Source: Boswellia sacra (lineage: Eukaryota; Streptophyta; Magnoliopsida; Sapindales; Burseraceae). From it: a stretch of DNA of 64,000 nucleotides. Position numbers and translations under genes: made by a program. The DNA is taken from assembly GCA_013180625.2 (NCBI GenBank), contig SNVD02012237.1:310001-374000 (forward strand), in the 5' to 3' direction. The notes under the pieces were generated by a model that saw only the letters and a program-made list of their open reading frames with translations, was not told where the DNA came from and ran no database searches. Shown piece by piece: positions 12,010-21,596 of this stretch. Numbering within the stretch: position 1 is the stretch's first letter; every line of letters begins with the position of its first letter.

Positions 12010-12260
12010 ATAATTTCGGTAGGAGTTGCTCGATGCAGATTTATCGCCCCAAGATTTGAAAAAAATGAGATATGCTTTCGGCAGGGTTTGATAAAACCTA
12101 CACACTTGTCTCCCACGTGAAGCGTGAAAAATGGAAATACACTTTCGGTGGGGTTTGACAAAACCGCCACACTTGTCTCCCACGTGAAGCATGAAAAGTA
12201 GAGATATACTTTCGGCGGAGGTTGACAAAACCTCCACACTCGTCTCCGCGTGTGCTTATG
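12010..12260. repeat. 67-bp tandem repeats between the NABP-like ORF and LOG
   Basis: At least three units are clear, with the shared TTTCGG at 12076, 12143 and 12210 (period 67) and a weaker fourth start at 12013. Each unit contains a (C/G)(C/A)GGGTTTGA(T/C)AAAACC block and a CACTTGTCTCCCACGTGAAGC block; CACGTG is a G-box core in each of two units. Minus-strand ORFs of 80-124 codons here are products of the repeat and show no domain. Confidence 0.8.
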
Positions 12261-12567
12261 ACATGGGGTAGTCATATGGTTTGTCAAAAAGAAAACTTGA
12301 AATTAAACAAATAAAATCAACAAACAACAACAATACAAAAACAACATTGATAAGCAGATCAAACGAAACAAGAAGAAAATAAAATTTGACAACAACAACA
12401 CACATTCAAATATACAAGTAGTTGTGATTGTGGCTCACATCTTCCTCTGGTTTTACGTCCAGTAACGGCTGAAACGCCTTCTATGAGTCGGGGATTTGCT
12501 TCCCATCCAGTTTTCTTATAAACTGGCAAACAGGGTCGTTTTTAGTCAGATTCCCTAGACTATAACA
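12261..12567. other. Non-coding interior of the inner element
   Basis: AT-rich sequence between the 67-bp repeats and the NABP-like ORF. I see no ORF or conserved motif beyond A-rich runs. Confidence 0.6.
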
Positions 12568-13035
12568 CTACAATTCATCACGAAATTGTGTCCATAGATT
12601 AAGCAATTCACGCTGAACAAGTCCACAAGAATGTGACTCAAGAGTTAATAAAACATTATCCAGCGACTCATTACTCAAACCATTCTTAATAAATGAAAGT
12701 TTATCTTCTCTATTCCTGGACACAAAACCTAATGAACGACAAGTCTGGTTACAATTCCATCTAGCACATTTATAACATACTTGTAACCTTTTCGCTCTTC
12801 GCCTCTTGGCGTAGTAGCTCTTTCCTAGACCAGGCATGTATTTTGCGAGATTAATGTCCGGCTCACCGGACAATCTCACCTTGGCTTCGATAAGCCATCG
12901 GATATCAGCAGGCACATTTAGGAGCATCAATGCCCAAAGTCTAGTCATCCGTACTTTATAAATTTTAAACACAGCATTTTGAGGAAGTGAAGGGAAATAT
13001 TTACGAAGGTTCGATAGAAAGATATCAGCATCCAT
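12568..13035 (-). CDS. Virus-like cysteine-rich nucleic-acid-binding protein (NABP-like)
   Basis: This is an uninterrupted 155-codon ORF from ATG at 13035; an upstream GTG-initiated reading to 13101 is less likely. Around residues 70-90 it has GKSYYAKRRRAKRL, a basic arm, followed directly by a cysteine cluster C-X2-C-X4-C-X3-C (CYKCARWNCNQTC), then LSFIKNGLS. A helical N-terminal half, a GKSxYAxRRRAK basic arm, a small Cys cluster and a phe-rich segment ending in a glycine turn are the layout of the cysteine-rich nucleic-acid-binding proteins of carlaviruses and other Betaflexiviridae, which bind RNA/DNA and in some viruses suppress silencing. The Cys spacing is tighter than I would expect, so this may be a diverged relative. 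It lies inside a retroelement in the gag direction. Function is inferred only from resemblance. Confidence 0.55.
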   Translation of the reverse strand: MDADIFLSNLRKYFPSLPQNAVFKIYKVRMTRLWALMLLNVPADIRWLIEAKVRLSGEPDINLAKYMPGLGKSYYAKRRRAKRLQVCYKCARWNCNQTCRSLGFVSRNREDKLSFIKNGLSNESLDNVLLTLESHSCGLVQRELLNLWTQFRDEL

Positions 13036-13477
13036 TGAAGAGAAGAAAAGGAGAGATATTACCGATAATGCGATTGAGTTTGTTCTTCTCCAGATATGCA
13101 CGATTCAAACCTTCGAGCAATGACTTCAGTCCCGTTTGGATGTTTCCTCAAGCTGCTGCACAAATGAATTCGAAGTACAGAATAATCAAATTAAACAAAA
13201 GGAAGGAAAAGAAAAGAGCAGAAACGAAACTAAAGACACATAAAAGAGATAACAACATGATAGCAAACAAAAGTAAAAAAACAAGTAAAAAAATGTAAAA
13301 ACAAATAAGACAGATGGCAAAGAGAGATAAAACCTGGTCAATTTGATGGTCTACGAAAGGAATCTCCTCGAGACAAAAAAATTGATCATTATTACCTTAT
13401 TTTATTTTTCTTGTCTTTTTTTATTTATTTTTCAAAAACATTGGGTTGCCTCCCAATAAGCGCTTGGTTTAACGTCC
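13036..13477. other. Interior between pol remnant and NABP-like ORF
   Basis: The right end (13440-13478) carries the post-pol GGGAGGCAACCC block on the minus strand. The rest is A-rich on the + strand and shows no protein I recognise. Confidence 0.6.
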
Positions 13478-13879
13478 TCAGCCCGACGTTGGTTCCATCA
13501 TGGCAGGGTCCAATCTCCGCTGTGCTTCTCTAGTGGGCTTAGATCCTTTTTCCAACAAGAAATGGTGCATGCATATGGCTGGGCCTTGGATGTTAGCAAT
13601 CGTCCACCCAATAGTTATTTTGTGATCTCTAAGTACTTGGACGAGTTTCTCTTCTTGTAGTGGTGCAAGGCCCATTTCTATTATAACTGGCAAAGAATCA
13701 TTCTCACCCAAAAACACATGCCTCAAATAATCTGGAAGTAGCTTAAGCTCCAAGGTATTGGCTTTCATCATAAAAGGAAGAAGTTTCTCATTAGATAAAG
13801 GCAATTCAATGTACGAAACATCATACCTATTTGTGATTATAGCTATAGTCTCATCTAAGCATGCCATAGCTTCCTCCAT
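13478..13879 (-). pseudogene. N-terminal edge of RT; rest of pol deleted
   Basis: The segment LELKLLPDYLRHVFLGENDSLPVIIE, then LVQVLRDHKITIGWTIANIQG, MHHFLLEKGSKPTREAQRRLDP, is the conserved approach to RT in Ty3/gypsy pol. It stops after AMMEPTSG, where RT should begin. The next minus-strand bases (13440-13478) include GGGAGGCAACCC, a motif I associate with the end of pol in such elements. This suggests one deletion removed RT through integrase. Confidence 0.75.
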
Positions 13880-14496
13880 TTCTTTGGATACTCTTGTATC
13901 AACCTTCTTGGTTCTTTGGAATTTTCTGTCCCTATGTGCTCACTAGTAGCCATTTCCAATCCATCCTTGCGAGTTAACTCAAAACATTGTTGTGGCAAAG
14001 AATCAATAATGTTAACTGCAAAAACAGAATGCAAGTCACTAAGGTACCTCATTGCCTCGAAAATATTGAAACGGATCACTTTGCCATCAAACTCCATGGT
14101 GAGAATGCCATCATGAACATCAATCTTTGTTTTAGCAGTTTTCGAGAATGGTCTCCCTGGATCTTTGCACTTTGGAGGAATTTTTCTTAGCAATACAGCT
14201 GAAACATCTTCCCCCACACTTACTTTCTCATTTCTTTTTAACTTTCTTTTGCTGGTGCATAAATCCTTGAGACATTTTCTATAATGAGGTACTTGCTCGA
14301 TAGCATCCAGAAGTGGTATATTTACCTCAATTTTGTGAGAAGTTTCCAGGATTTCTTGTTCTTGTTCCTCCTTCTTCGATTTTGCAAATCTACTAGGAAC
14401 AAGTGGAGGAGACACATATGAAGGAATGGGAGTTATAGGATTTACCTGAGAAGTCAGTGTTTTGTTCTCCATTTTGTGATTTCTTTGGCAGGACAT
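13855..14496 (-). pseudogene. Protease-linker remnant, most of the protease deleted
   Basis: Recognisable pieces are PHYRKCLKDLCTSKRKLKRNEKVSVGE and PPKCKDPG, which in Athila-like elements stand just before the aspartic protease, then immediately TKIDVHDGILTMEFDGKVIRFNIFEAMR, which lies after it. The catalytic part between them is gone, by an in-frame deletion. The frame stays open for about 210 residues. Confidence 0.7.
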
Positions 14497-15220
14497 CTAA
14501 TTGCTCTCCATTTTGCAAAGTTATCGCACAAGAATTCTCTCTCGGATTGATCACCGTTTGACAAGATAATTCTTCTGAGCCTTGGCCCTCAAATTTGCTC
14601 ATGCTAGTGGCCAATTGTCCCATTTGATTTGTCAGGTTTTGGATACTTGCCCCAGTTTTCTGCTGGAATTGCATTGTTTTAGTGGCAAGTGCATTAACAA
14701 TATCCTGGAGTGACATACCTGAGTTTTCTAAAGCTGGTTGTGGTGCTGGTTGTGGCATTGGTGGTGGTTGCATTTGAAATGGTTGCTGTACTCTAAGTTG
14801 ATTAAAACCTTGTGGCCGATTTGGTATGGTATTTGGGACGATTGGTTGATGATTCCAGTAACTGAAATTAGGGTGATCTTCCCATCCAGCATTGTAAGTG
14901 TTAGAGAAGGGATCATACCATTGCCTTATTTGTCCTGGAAATTCATCCATGGCATTGGCTTGTTCCATATCTCCTTGCAAAATTGGATACATGTCGATTA
15001 GATGCTCCATGGTAGAATATACCTCACATGCATAAGATTTCTGCATATGTCCTACAGCCATGTTTTCCACAAGAGAAGTTAGCTCAGAAAGTTGTTGTTC
15101 AATGTTCGGAGTGCTTACCTCATTTACTCTCCATGGTAGTTGGGGCTCAAATCTGCCACTGAATTGATGGAATTTTACATCCATGTCATCTAAACACAAA
15201 CAATCAAAAAAGAAAAACAA
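14497..15220 (-). pseudogene. C-terminal gag remnant with ruined zinc knuckle
   Basis: The frame begins near the LTR and reads QLSELTSLVENMAVG, then a zinc-knuckle position, then WYDPFSNTYNAGWEDHPNFSYW, a proline/glutamine-rich stretch (QPPPMPQPAPQPAL) and a helical LTNQMGQLATSMSKFEGQG, followed by NPRENSCAITLQNGEQL. This is the gag C-terminus layout of Athila-like Ty3 elements. The N-terminal capsid domain is absent. The knuckle reads C-E-V-Y-S-T-M-E-H-L-I-D-M-Y, with C-X2-C-X4-H-X4-C spacing but tyrosine at the second and fourth cysteine positions, so it should not bind zinc. Confidence 0.8.
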
Positions 15221-15276
15221 ACAAAAATATGAATCAACAATGAAAACAAAATAACAAATCGATTAGAAAATCAATC

Positions 15277-15294
15277 TCCGACAACGGCGCCAAA
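15277..15294 (-). other. Primer binding site of the inner element
   Basis: The minus strand reads TGGCGCCGTTGTCGGAGA. This is close to the TGGCGCCGTTG-type site common in Athila and related plant Ty3/gypsy elements. Confidence 0.75.
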
Positions 15295-15298
15295 AACT

Positions 15299-16720
15299 TG
15301 ATGCGTTCGAAACTAGCAAGTATACTAGTCGCACAAGTAATAAAGTGATAAGTAGATATCGTTCCCACGAGGATTGATTCTAATTGAATTTGTTATTCAA
15401 AAACAACAACATAATAAATGGGGGGGTTTTGTTGATGGATTAACTAAATGAAATATTAATGTAAATGCACAATAACATAACACAAAGTAAAATGGAGTGA
15501 AAAATCAATGAGAGACACTTGGTTAAGAGTTCATTCTCTGCCACAAGATATGAATTTGTGAATTAACATAGAATTGTAATCCAATTACAGCATTGAAGTT
15601 ATCAACCGTAGATAACAACAAGCTCTGTTATCCCAATCTTTCCTTACTTTGTTGTTAAATAAAACAAGCTCTTTATTTAATCTCTATCCATTAAACAACC
15701 TAGAACAAGCTCTCTAAGTTTAATTCAATGGAAGCATTACGATGAGAAAGATAGGTTGATCTAAGCAATAATCACACAAGTTCGGATTATTTAACCTAGG
15801 TTGTATTTTCCAATTGCAATCTCTGATCACAATTTTGCTACTAATGATTGGAAATTCATGACAATTACGGATCAAGATTTCTAATCTAGCAATAGACAAC
15901 AACAGATTATATTCAGTTGGCCATTCCAAATACAATCAGTAAGCAATCATAAGCATTAGATATGGGAAAATACAAGCAACTTCAATTAGAGAATTGGATA
16001 ACAATTTCTTACACAATCAACTCACAAAATCCATATCAAGGGCTTTGAAATCACCCTCAACCAATTCAGATTTAGTTACACATATTCAATCAGAATAACA
16101 AATACAATACAGAGAAATTCCAGAATTGAAAAGGAAAGAAAGAACTTAGCAAATTCTTTGAAAATCTTCTTTGTAGATGAATCTTCTTGGAATTGTAGTT
16201 CCTCCTCTTTCAAAATCTTCTTTCTCCTTCAAGAACTCCAAGGGATGAGAGAAATCCAGAAATGCAGCCTCCTCCCACGTTTTCCCTCTTCAAGTTATCA
16301 AAATAAAACCCTAAAATGTGTTTAAATACTCTGCTACAGTAACCTGCTACAGTGTCCCGTATTATACATGCTACAGTGATTTGTGGAATTACATTTCTAT
16401 ACTTCTCACACTGTTTTGATTACAACTTTTGGTACACTGAATGGATTTATAAACCGTAAATTTCTCCAGAAAATAGACTTCGAGAGCTTTCCAACGGTAT
16501 ATAATATGTCATCGGGTTCATTGTATATCAATACAATTAAATCCGAGAAGATGGTTGACTAGCAGAGGTGAAAATGAAGGGTTTTACTCCATTTTTGTGA
16601 AAGTTGCTCCAAAACTCCTACAAACATCAAAACCACACAAAAACATAAAAATACCAAGGAATATAGCAAAGAAACATGGACGAATTGATATGAAAATGAT
16701 ATATAAATAGACACTTATCA
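15299..16720 (-). repeat. 5' LTR of the inner element
   Basis: Partner of 7826-9247, the same length to within indels. It is bounded on the right by ATCTT and on the left by the primer site. Differences from the partner are scattered single bases and two 1-bp indels. Confidence 0.9.
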
Positions 16721-17040
16721 ATCTTAATATCACCTCTAGATTCATGCCTATCTTTAAGATCAATCTCGCTTGCTTCATCATCTCCACTAGAATCATCACA
16801 CTCATCCTCATGGTTTTTAGGAGTTGCACCCAAAATCCCTTCATTCCTATGTTTGGTAGATGACTCCAAATTAGAGTTTTGTTTTGTGAGAACGGAAGCT
16901 TGTAAGGCTTTTAAAGCTGCTATTATTTCATCTATCCTAATGTTTGTCCTATTTTCTGAGGCTTATACCATTGAGAGTATTGAAGTTTGCAATGAAGAAC
17001 ACATTGTAGATATCGACAAGAAGAGCATGATGGTAGTTGC
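16721..17040 (-). other. Acidic ORF of the outer element, cut by the nested insertion
   Basis: On the minus strand from about 16869 an acidic frame runs through a stretch rich in Asp, Glu and Ser (for example DECDDSSGDDEASEID) up to the insertion point. With the nested element and one copy of its target duplication ignored, the same frame continues at 7825 and runs leftward to a TGA near 7730. It therefore looks like a single small ORF that was open before the insertion. I recognise no domain; it might be a remnant of gag or an acquired piece. Confidence 0.45.
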
Positions 17041-17200
17041 AGTAAAAATAACTCGGATGAACAATAACTCTGATGAACAGTACTCCGAAATGAACAGTAT
17101 TCGTTGTAAACAGTACTCTATATGAACAGTAACCCTGTGAACAGTACACTGATGAACAGTAATTCCGTTAAACAATAACTTCGGTGAATAGTGACTTTTT
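17041..17200. repeat. TGAACAGTA short repeats in the outer element's leader
   Basis: Variants of a unit around TGAACAGTA (TGAACAATA, TAAACAGTA, TGAATAGTG) recur roughly every 14-25 bases between 17055 and 17195, just downstream of the primer site in the element's orientation. No coding role is visible. Confidence 0.7.
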
Positions 17201-17321
17201 TTTTTTAGTAAGGGTGATGGAAGATGAAATTGAGGTAAAGTTAATGATGGTGAGAGGTTTAGGGTTTATATGGTGAACAAAAAATTAAATGATAGATAGT
17301 ACAAGAGGGGATAAAAACCAC

Positions 17322-17333
17322 GCTCTGATACCA
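17322..17333 (-). other. Primer binding site, initiator-Met tRNA type
   Basis: The minus strand reads TGGTATCAGAGC, the standard complement of the plant initiator tRNA-Met 3' end, two bases from the LTR. Confidence 0.85.
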
Positions 17334-17335
17334 AT

Positions 17336-17781
17336 TGATGAGGAACGGAGTTCCTCAAATTAAAAGAAATTGAGGGAGATGTAGACAGAGGAAATGGGAG
17401 AAACAATAGAAGAAATTTAGGGAGAAATACAGTGAAATTAAGAGAGAAGATAATCTTTTTACTAAAAGACCAAAAACCATTAACAACCAAATCTAAGAAA
17501 TAAAATAACTAAAGACACTTATTTACAGTGCCGACAATCATAACTTAACTAGGAAATACAATCTATTAGGAAATACAATCTAATTCCAACTAAACAAAAA
17601 AAATATCAAAATTTAAATCCTAAATAAAATAGTAAACTATTAATTAGGAAAATAAGTCAAATTAGGATTACTTCTAATTTAGGAAGTCAAAATCCCTAAT
17701 AATAGTCAAAATCCCTAATTAATTAAAATCTCTAAAATCAAAATTAAAATCTCTAATTTATTCCTAATATGTCATACATCA
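17336..17781 (-). repeat. 5' LTR of the outer element
   Basis: This copy is 446 bp, the partner of 7068-7495. It ends ACATCA followed by the TTTTT target duplication. The primer site lies at 17322-17333. Confidence 0.85.
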
Positions 17782-17786
17782 TTTTT

Positions 17787-18574
17787 GAATATGTAAAAAG
17801 AAAATTGAATCTATGATAAAAGAGTTCTCTTTTTTTTTAAATTTTTGTAATAAATATATGAAAAAAATTATGATACAACAATTCTTTATATGATAACAGC
17901 ATTGGTAGACTTACAAATCAAATACAACTAAAAGTTCACAACCTGATGTGGGAGCCCACGTGTTAAAAACTCATTGGAAGAGCAAAAAATGAAAATAAAT
18001 GAAGATTGTAGGATTTTGTCACTTAGACTGTCATATCAGGTTGTAGAATTTCGATTATAAATCTAACATTATTGTATGCCAAATAATCTCATTCACCTTT
18101 GGATTACTTAGAAATTAAGTAAAATAAACCACTGACACTAATGACAATTATAATAAAATATAAAAAGCGAATTCAACCATTAAAATAGTTAAAACAATAA
18201 AAATAGTGAGACTTTAAGCAATTTGATTAAAATTTACCCAAAATCATTAAATATTTAGTAGTAGGTTACTATTCTTAATTTCTAAAGCTCATCTCAAAAT
18301 TTTCATCAAATGATGTTTTTAGTAAGCTAATTATATAGGTTCGTACTGAAATTAACGACATATATCACTATATAATGTTATTAAGTCAGTCTCATCATTT
18401 GAAATGATATAATAATACAAATTTGATCAAAACAATATAATAAATAATATCAAAACAATTTTCATAATCATGTCACTTGAAATAAAATGTTAAGCGATAG
18501 AGATATATATAATATTAACATATCAAGAATCAAAAAAGCTTAAGTGGATCACACCCAGAGTTAGAATTATATGT
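17787..18574. repeat. Right part of host duplication copy A
   Basis: This AT-rich stretch continues the 6540-7067 match and resembles about 25105-25650. Common blocks include ATCAAATGA(T/C)GT, AAGCTAATTATATA, TCATTTGAAAT, ATTAACATATCAAGAATCA and GTGGATCACACC. It ends at the CACTA target site TGT (18572-18574). Confidence 0.75.
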
Positions 18575-18897
18575 CACGACTAGAAAACCAAGCTTTTACT
18601 GTACCTGTTTACGGCAATCTCCAGTAAATGTAGTAAAAGACATAAATCTACGACAAGCAACCACACCTGCAATAAAAATTAAGATATCTACAACACTTTG
18701 TAAGGAACCGCAGTAAAACTTTCATTAGTACCCTTTCGTAAACCCTCTTTGTCTCTCGTCTCCTTTCTAATACCTAATCCCCAATTTATCTAATCGCTTA
18801 TTTTGTGCCCAATCCTTTCACTCCCTTTCTCCCATCAAAACCCTAATTTCACGTTCCTTATCTTCATATTTGATTGTGCATAGCTCGTGCAGATTGA

Positions 18898-19355
18898 ATG
18901 GCAGCTCCATCGTCATCTCCCCGTGATGAGTACATCTATAAGGCCAAGTTGGCCAAGCAGATCGAGCACTACAAGGAGATATTCCAATACATGGAGAAGG
19001 TCATCGATTATATCACCACCATGAATAATCGTCTCCTCCATCGAGCATAAGGAGAAGTCGTGCGGCAACCAGAGGCACGTTGCTGTGATCCGTGACTACA
19101 GATCCAAGATTGAGAAGGAGTTAATTGAGATCTGCGGGGGATCTTGAAGCTTTTAGATGGGAAATTGGTTCCAGCCACTCTTGCATCTAATTTGGTGGTG
19201 TTTTATTTCAAGATAAAGGAGATTGTCATCGCTACTTGGCTAAGTTCAAGACTGTTGATGAGAGGAAAGTCACTGTCGAGCACACGCTCAAAGCTTACAA
19301 AGCCGCTCAAGTTGGACTTTGTCTCAATCTCTATTATGTGATTGTTTCTGGTTAG
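18898..19355 (+). pseudogene. Captured 14-3-3 protein gene, deleted and frameshifted
   Basis: ATG at 18898 opens a frame reading DEYIYKAKLAKQIEHYKEI and MEKV, the 14-3-3 N-terminal helix. It stops at TAA after NNRLLHRA. A shifted frame then gives [16 protein letters not shown] and, after another shift, [12 protein letters not shown], followed by [18 protein letters not shown] and VGLCLNLYY before a TAG at 19353-19355. These are family landmarks in the right order with internal pieces missing, including the segment that normally holds the RRASWRI phosphopeptide-groove residues and the THPIRLGLALN lead-in. No intron interrupts the coding part, and a CT-rich 5' leader (18740-18897) seems to have come with it. 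It cannot encode a working dimeric phosphoserine adaptor. Confidence 0.85.
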
Positions 19356-20524
19356 AAGTGAAAAATGTGTTTGTTTGATATCTCCAAGTTAGGGCTATTT
19401 GTTTTCATTTTTGGATTCATGTATTGAGTTGTTTGAGATGGTACATTAGGGGCGTTGTTAGATGCTTGTCAGTTATTATTGTTAATTTTGGGATGTTTTT
19501 GTATCTAGGTTTGCTCAAATTTTAGAGATTCATGTTTTCGGTGTTGGCTTTTTAGTCTCTGTTTGGTTGTCGCAAGCTGTTTATAATCATCATAGATTTC
19601 CTCTAATTGTTAATCCTTAGTTTTTCATTGCGTTATAAGACCTCTTATTGTTATTTAAATCCAATATTTCATGCTGTTAAATTGAGATAAACATATTCAT
19701 TTGGTTTAGACGTTGTTTGCTCTTTATGGTTAGATTAAAGGGTTTTAATTTTTGGAACATTTAATGTCATAATCATGTGTTAACCAAACAGTTAGGAGAG
19801 AGTTAGTGTATACCAGGTTTAGTTGAAGTTGAAAGGCAATAAAAGGAGTTAGTAATAATCATGTCATACTTTTTTTGTTTTATTACTTATTGATAATTCA
19901 TTGAGATTGTTGCTTTGAAACCATGTTTTTGTGGTTTGTGGTCCAGTTATTCTATTATGCTGTTTTAATTTTTAAGAGTACGCAATGAATGGTTTAGCAA
20001 AGTAATCTGTGGGCCTTGTTTTATAAACGAGCATTCTCAAAGTTTCAGGATCAATTTTCATGAACTACTTTAGCAAAGGCAATCTGTCAAGCTCTGCTTA
20101 CTTTTGTTATGATGTTTATGTCTTCAAAAATTGATGCTTATTTAGGAGCTTTTTGCCTATTAGAAGAAGAAAAAATAATGCAAATATTCTGTTTTCAAGG
20201 TTTTAATTTGCAGAATCCTGGATTCTTTTCCTTGATGTTAGAAAATAGTTTAGGCCACTCAATTTACTTTCTTTTAATGATTTCACAATGGGAGAATCCT
20301 AACTGAAATGGTCTCATTATTTAAGTAAGAGTCTTCTAAAGATTAGCTTGCCCCACGAAGGTTTTTACTATTATTATAAAAATTTGAAATGCAATGGAAT
20401 TGGATGTGATTTTACAAGACTATTTCTTTTAGGTAAAAGACGACAAGTAGAGGAAATGATGATGGAAAATGTAAACACCAATTAGCTGGAACTGACTCAA
20501 CTTTGCTTTTATTTTATTCCTTTA
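19356..20524. other. CACTA interior, T-rich
   Basis: T-rich, intron-like sequence downstream of the 14-3-3 copy, perhaps captured with it. I find no coding sequence: a 65-codon frame at 20109-20306 has no domain. Confidence 0.55.
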
Positions 20525-21593
20525 GGGCGTGTTTGATAGAGTGTATAGGATAGTATAAAATTAAGGATTATATAATTTTGAGTTATACCGCGTTTGTTAT
20601 GTCAACTAGTGAGGGAGAGGATAGTAAAAAGATGCATAAAGCCCGCATAAACACGCCCAAAATTATACCACCTTCACCCATGTGTTTAGACCGTATAACA
20701 CAAATTTTACGTGTTTCTCTCTTCGCTCTCGCTCTCTGTCTTACTGCCTCTCAAAGAATCACCATAACTGGAAACATCTTCTTCCCAGCAAAACAAGAGT
20801 AGGAAAAAAACAAGAGTAGGAAAAAGACTCCCAGTTACTACCTTTGACCCATGGCCTTCATTGATTCCTATTCTGCTGGAAACAACTCCATTGTGTTTGG
20901 AAGAAAGAAAGAAACCCACACAAAAAGGAAGAAGTTTTGGTTGAAGATACGTTGGATCTCTACCCTTCAAGCTTGTTAGGAGTGAGATCTGGATGTGGGT
21001 TTGGAGTTTACAATTTTTTTTCCTTGCTAACGAGATTTGGTCTCTATTACTGTGATGTGATTTGCAGTTCACTTCTTTAATTCGAATCTGGAATTGTATA
21101 ATGTGTTACCGATTTTGTTTTGAGCATTTTAACAGAAAGTTTCCATTTTTATGGTGTTATTGTGCAAAGCAAGTGAGGTTCTGTGTTTAATTTCGTAGGA
21201 GATGGTAACATAAGACTGTATTGGATCTATTTTTCTTGGGGAAGACTATAGCAGAAGTCTTGAATGCACAAAATTGAGTCAGTGGTTACAGAGTTTTGAG
21301 CACCAAGTTATTAAATAATTATAATTTTTTTATGTTCCCCCGTAAGTATGAATTTATGAACTTTATAATTAAAATTTATATTATATTATTATTAAATAAT
21401 TTTTATTTTTATAAAGAATTTAATACAATCCAATATAATCTTCTATCAAACATAGTATTTGTTAGCATTTATCCAATACGATGATAAACCAAACATAATA
21501 TAGAGTTTATCCAATTCCATGTAATACAATTCAATATAATGCTATTCAATACTATCACAGTTATACAATCGTATACAGTGCATCAAACGCATC
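20525..21593. mobile_element. Harbinger/Tourist-like element nested in the CACTA
   Basis: The ends are inverted: GGGCGTGTTTGATAGAGTG on the left and, reverse complemented, GATGCGTTTGATGCACTG on the right. They are flanked by TTA on both sides (20522-20524, 21594-21596), the 3-bp duplication of PIF/Harbinger elements. The interior holds a 121-codon minus frame (20707-21072) that I cannot assign, and a 17-bp tandem duplication near 20795-20828. No transposase. Confidence 0.7.
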
Positions 21594-21596
21594 TTA

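Larger units (their letters stand above)
7826..16720 (-). mobile_element. Non-autonomous Athila-like LTR element carrying LOG and a virus-like ORF
   Basis: Two 1422-bp LTRs (7826-9247, 15299-16720) start TGATG(T/C)GTTCG and end CACTTATCA. They are flanked by the 5-bp duplication ATCTT (7821-7825, 16721-16725). A minus-strand primer site TGGCGCCGTTGTCGGAGA lies next to the right LTR and a purine tract next to the left one, so the element reads right to left. The interior runs in this order: C-terminal gag, protease remnant, the first residues of RT, a virus-like nucleic-acid-binding ORF, a 67-bp repeat block, a LOG retrocopy, then about 2 kb of non-coding 3' sequence. RT, RNase H and integrase are missing, so it must have moved with proteins from a relative. 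By eye the LTRs differ at only some 15-20 positions, which suggests a recent insertion. Confidence 0.85.
7068..17781 (-). mobile_element. Small non-autonomous LTR element split by a nested element
   Basis: Direct terminal repeats lie at 7068-7495 and 17336-17781. Both begin TGAT(A/G)AGGAAC and end ACATCA on the + strand. A 5-bp target duplication TTTTT flanks them at 7063-7067 and 17782-17786. The minus strand reads TGGTATCAGAGC two bases inside the right LTR, the primer site for initiator-Met tRNA, so the element is minus-oriented. Its own interior is only 7496-7825 plus 16721-17335 (about 0.95 kb); the rest is the nested element at 7826-16720. No transposition protein is encoded, so it is a TRIM-like or small deletion derivative. 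Confidence 0.85.

Noticed and set aside
11913..12287. Minus-strand ORFs of 82 and 124 codons
   Set aside because: They are translations of the 67-bp tandem repeats.
12987..13298. Plus-strand 103-codon ORF rich in lysine
   Set aside because: It overlaps the NABP-like ORF and an A-rich spacer. The lysines come from A-runs.
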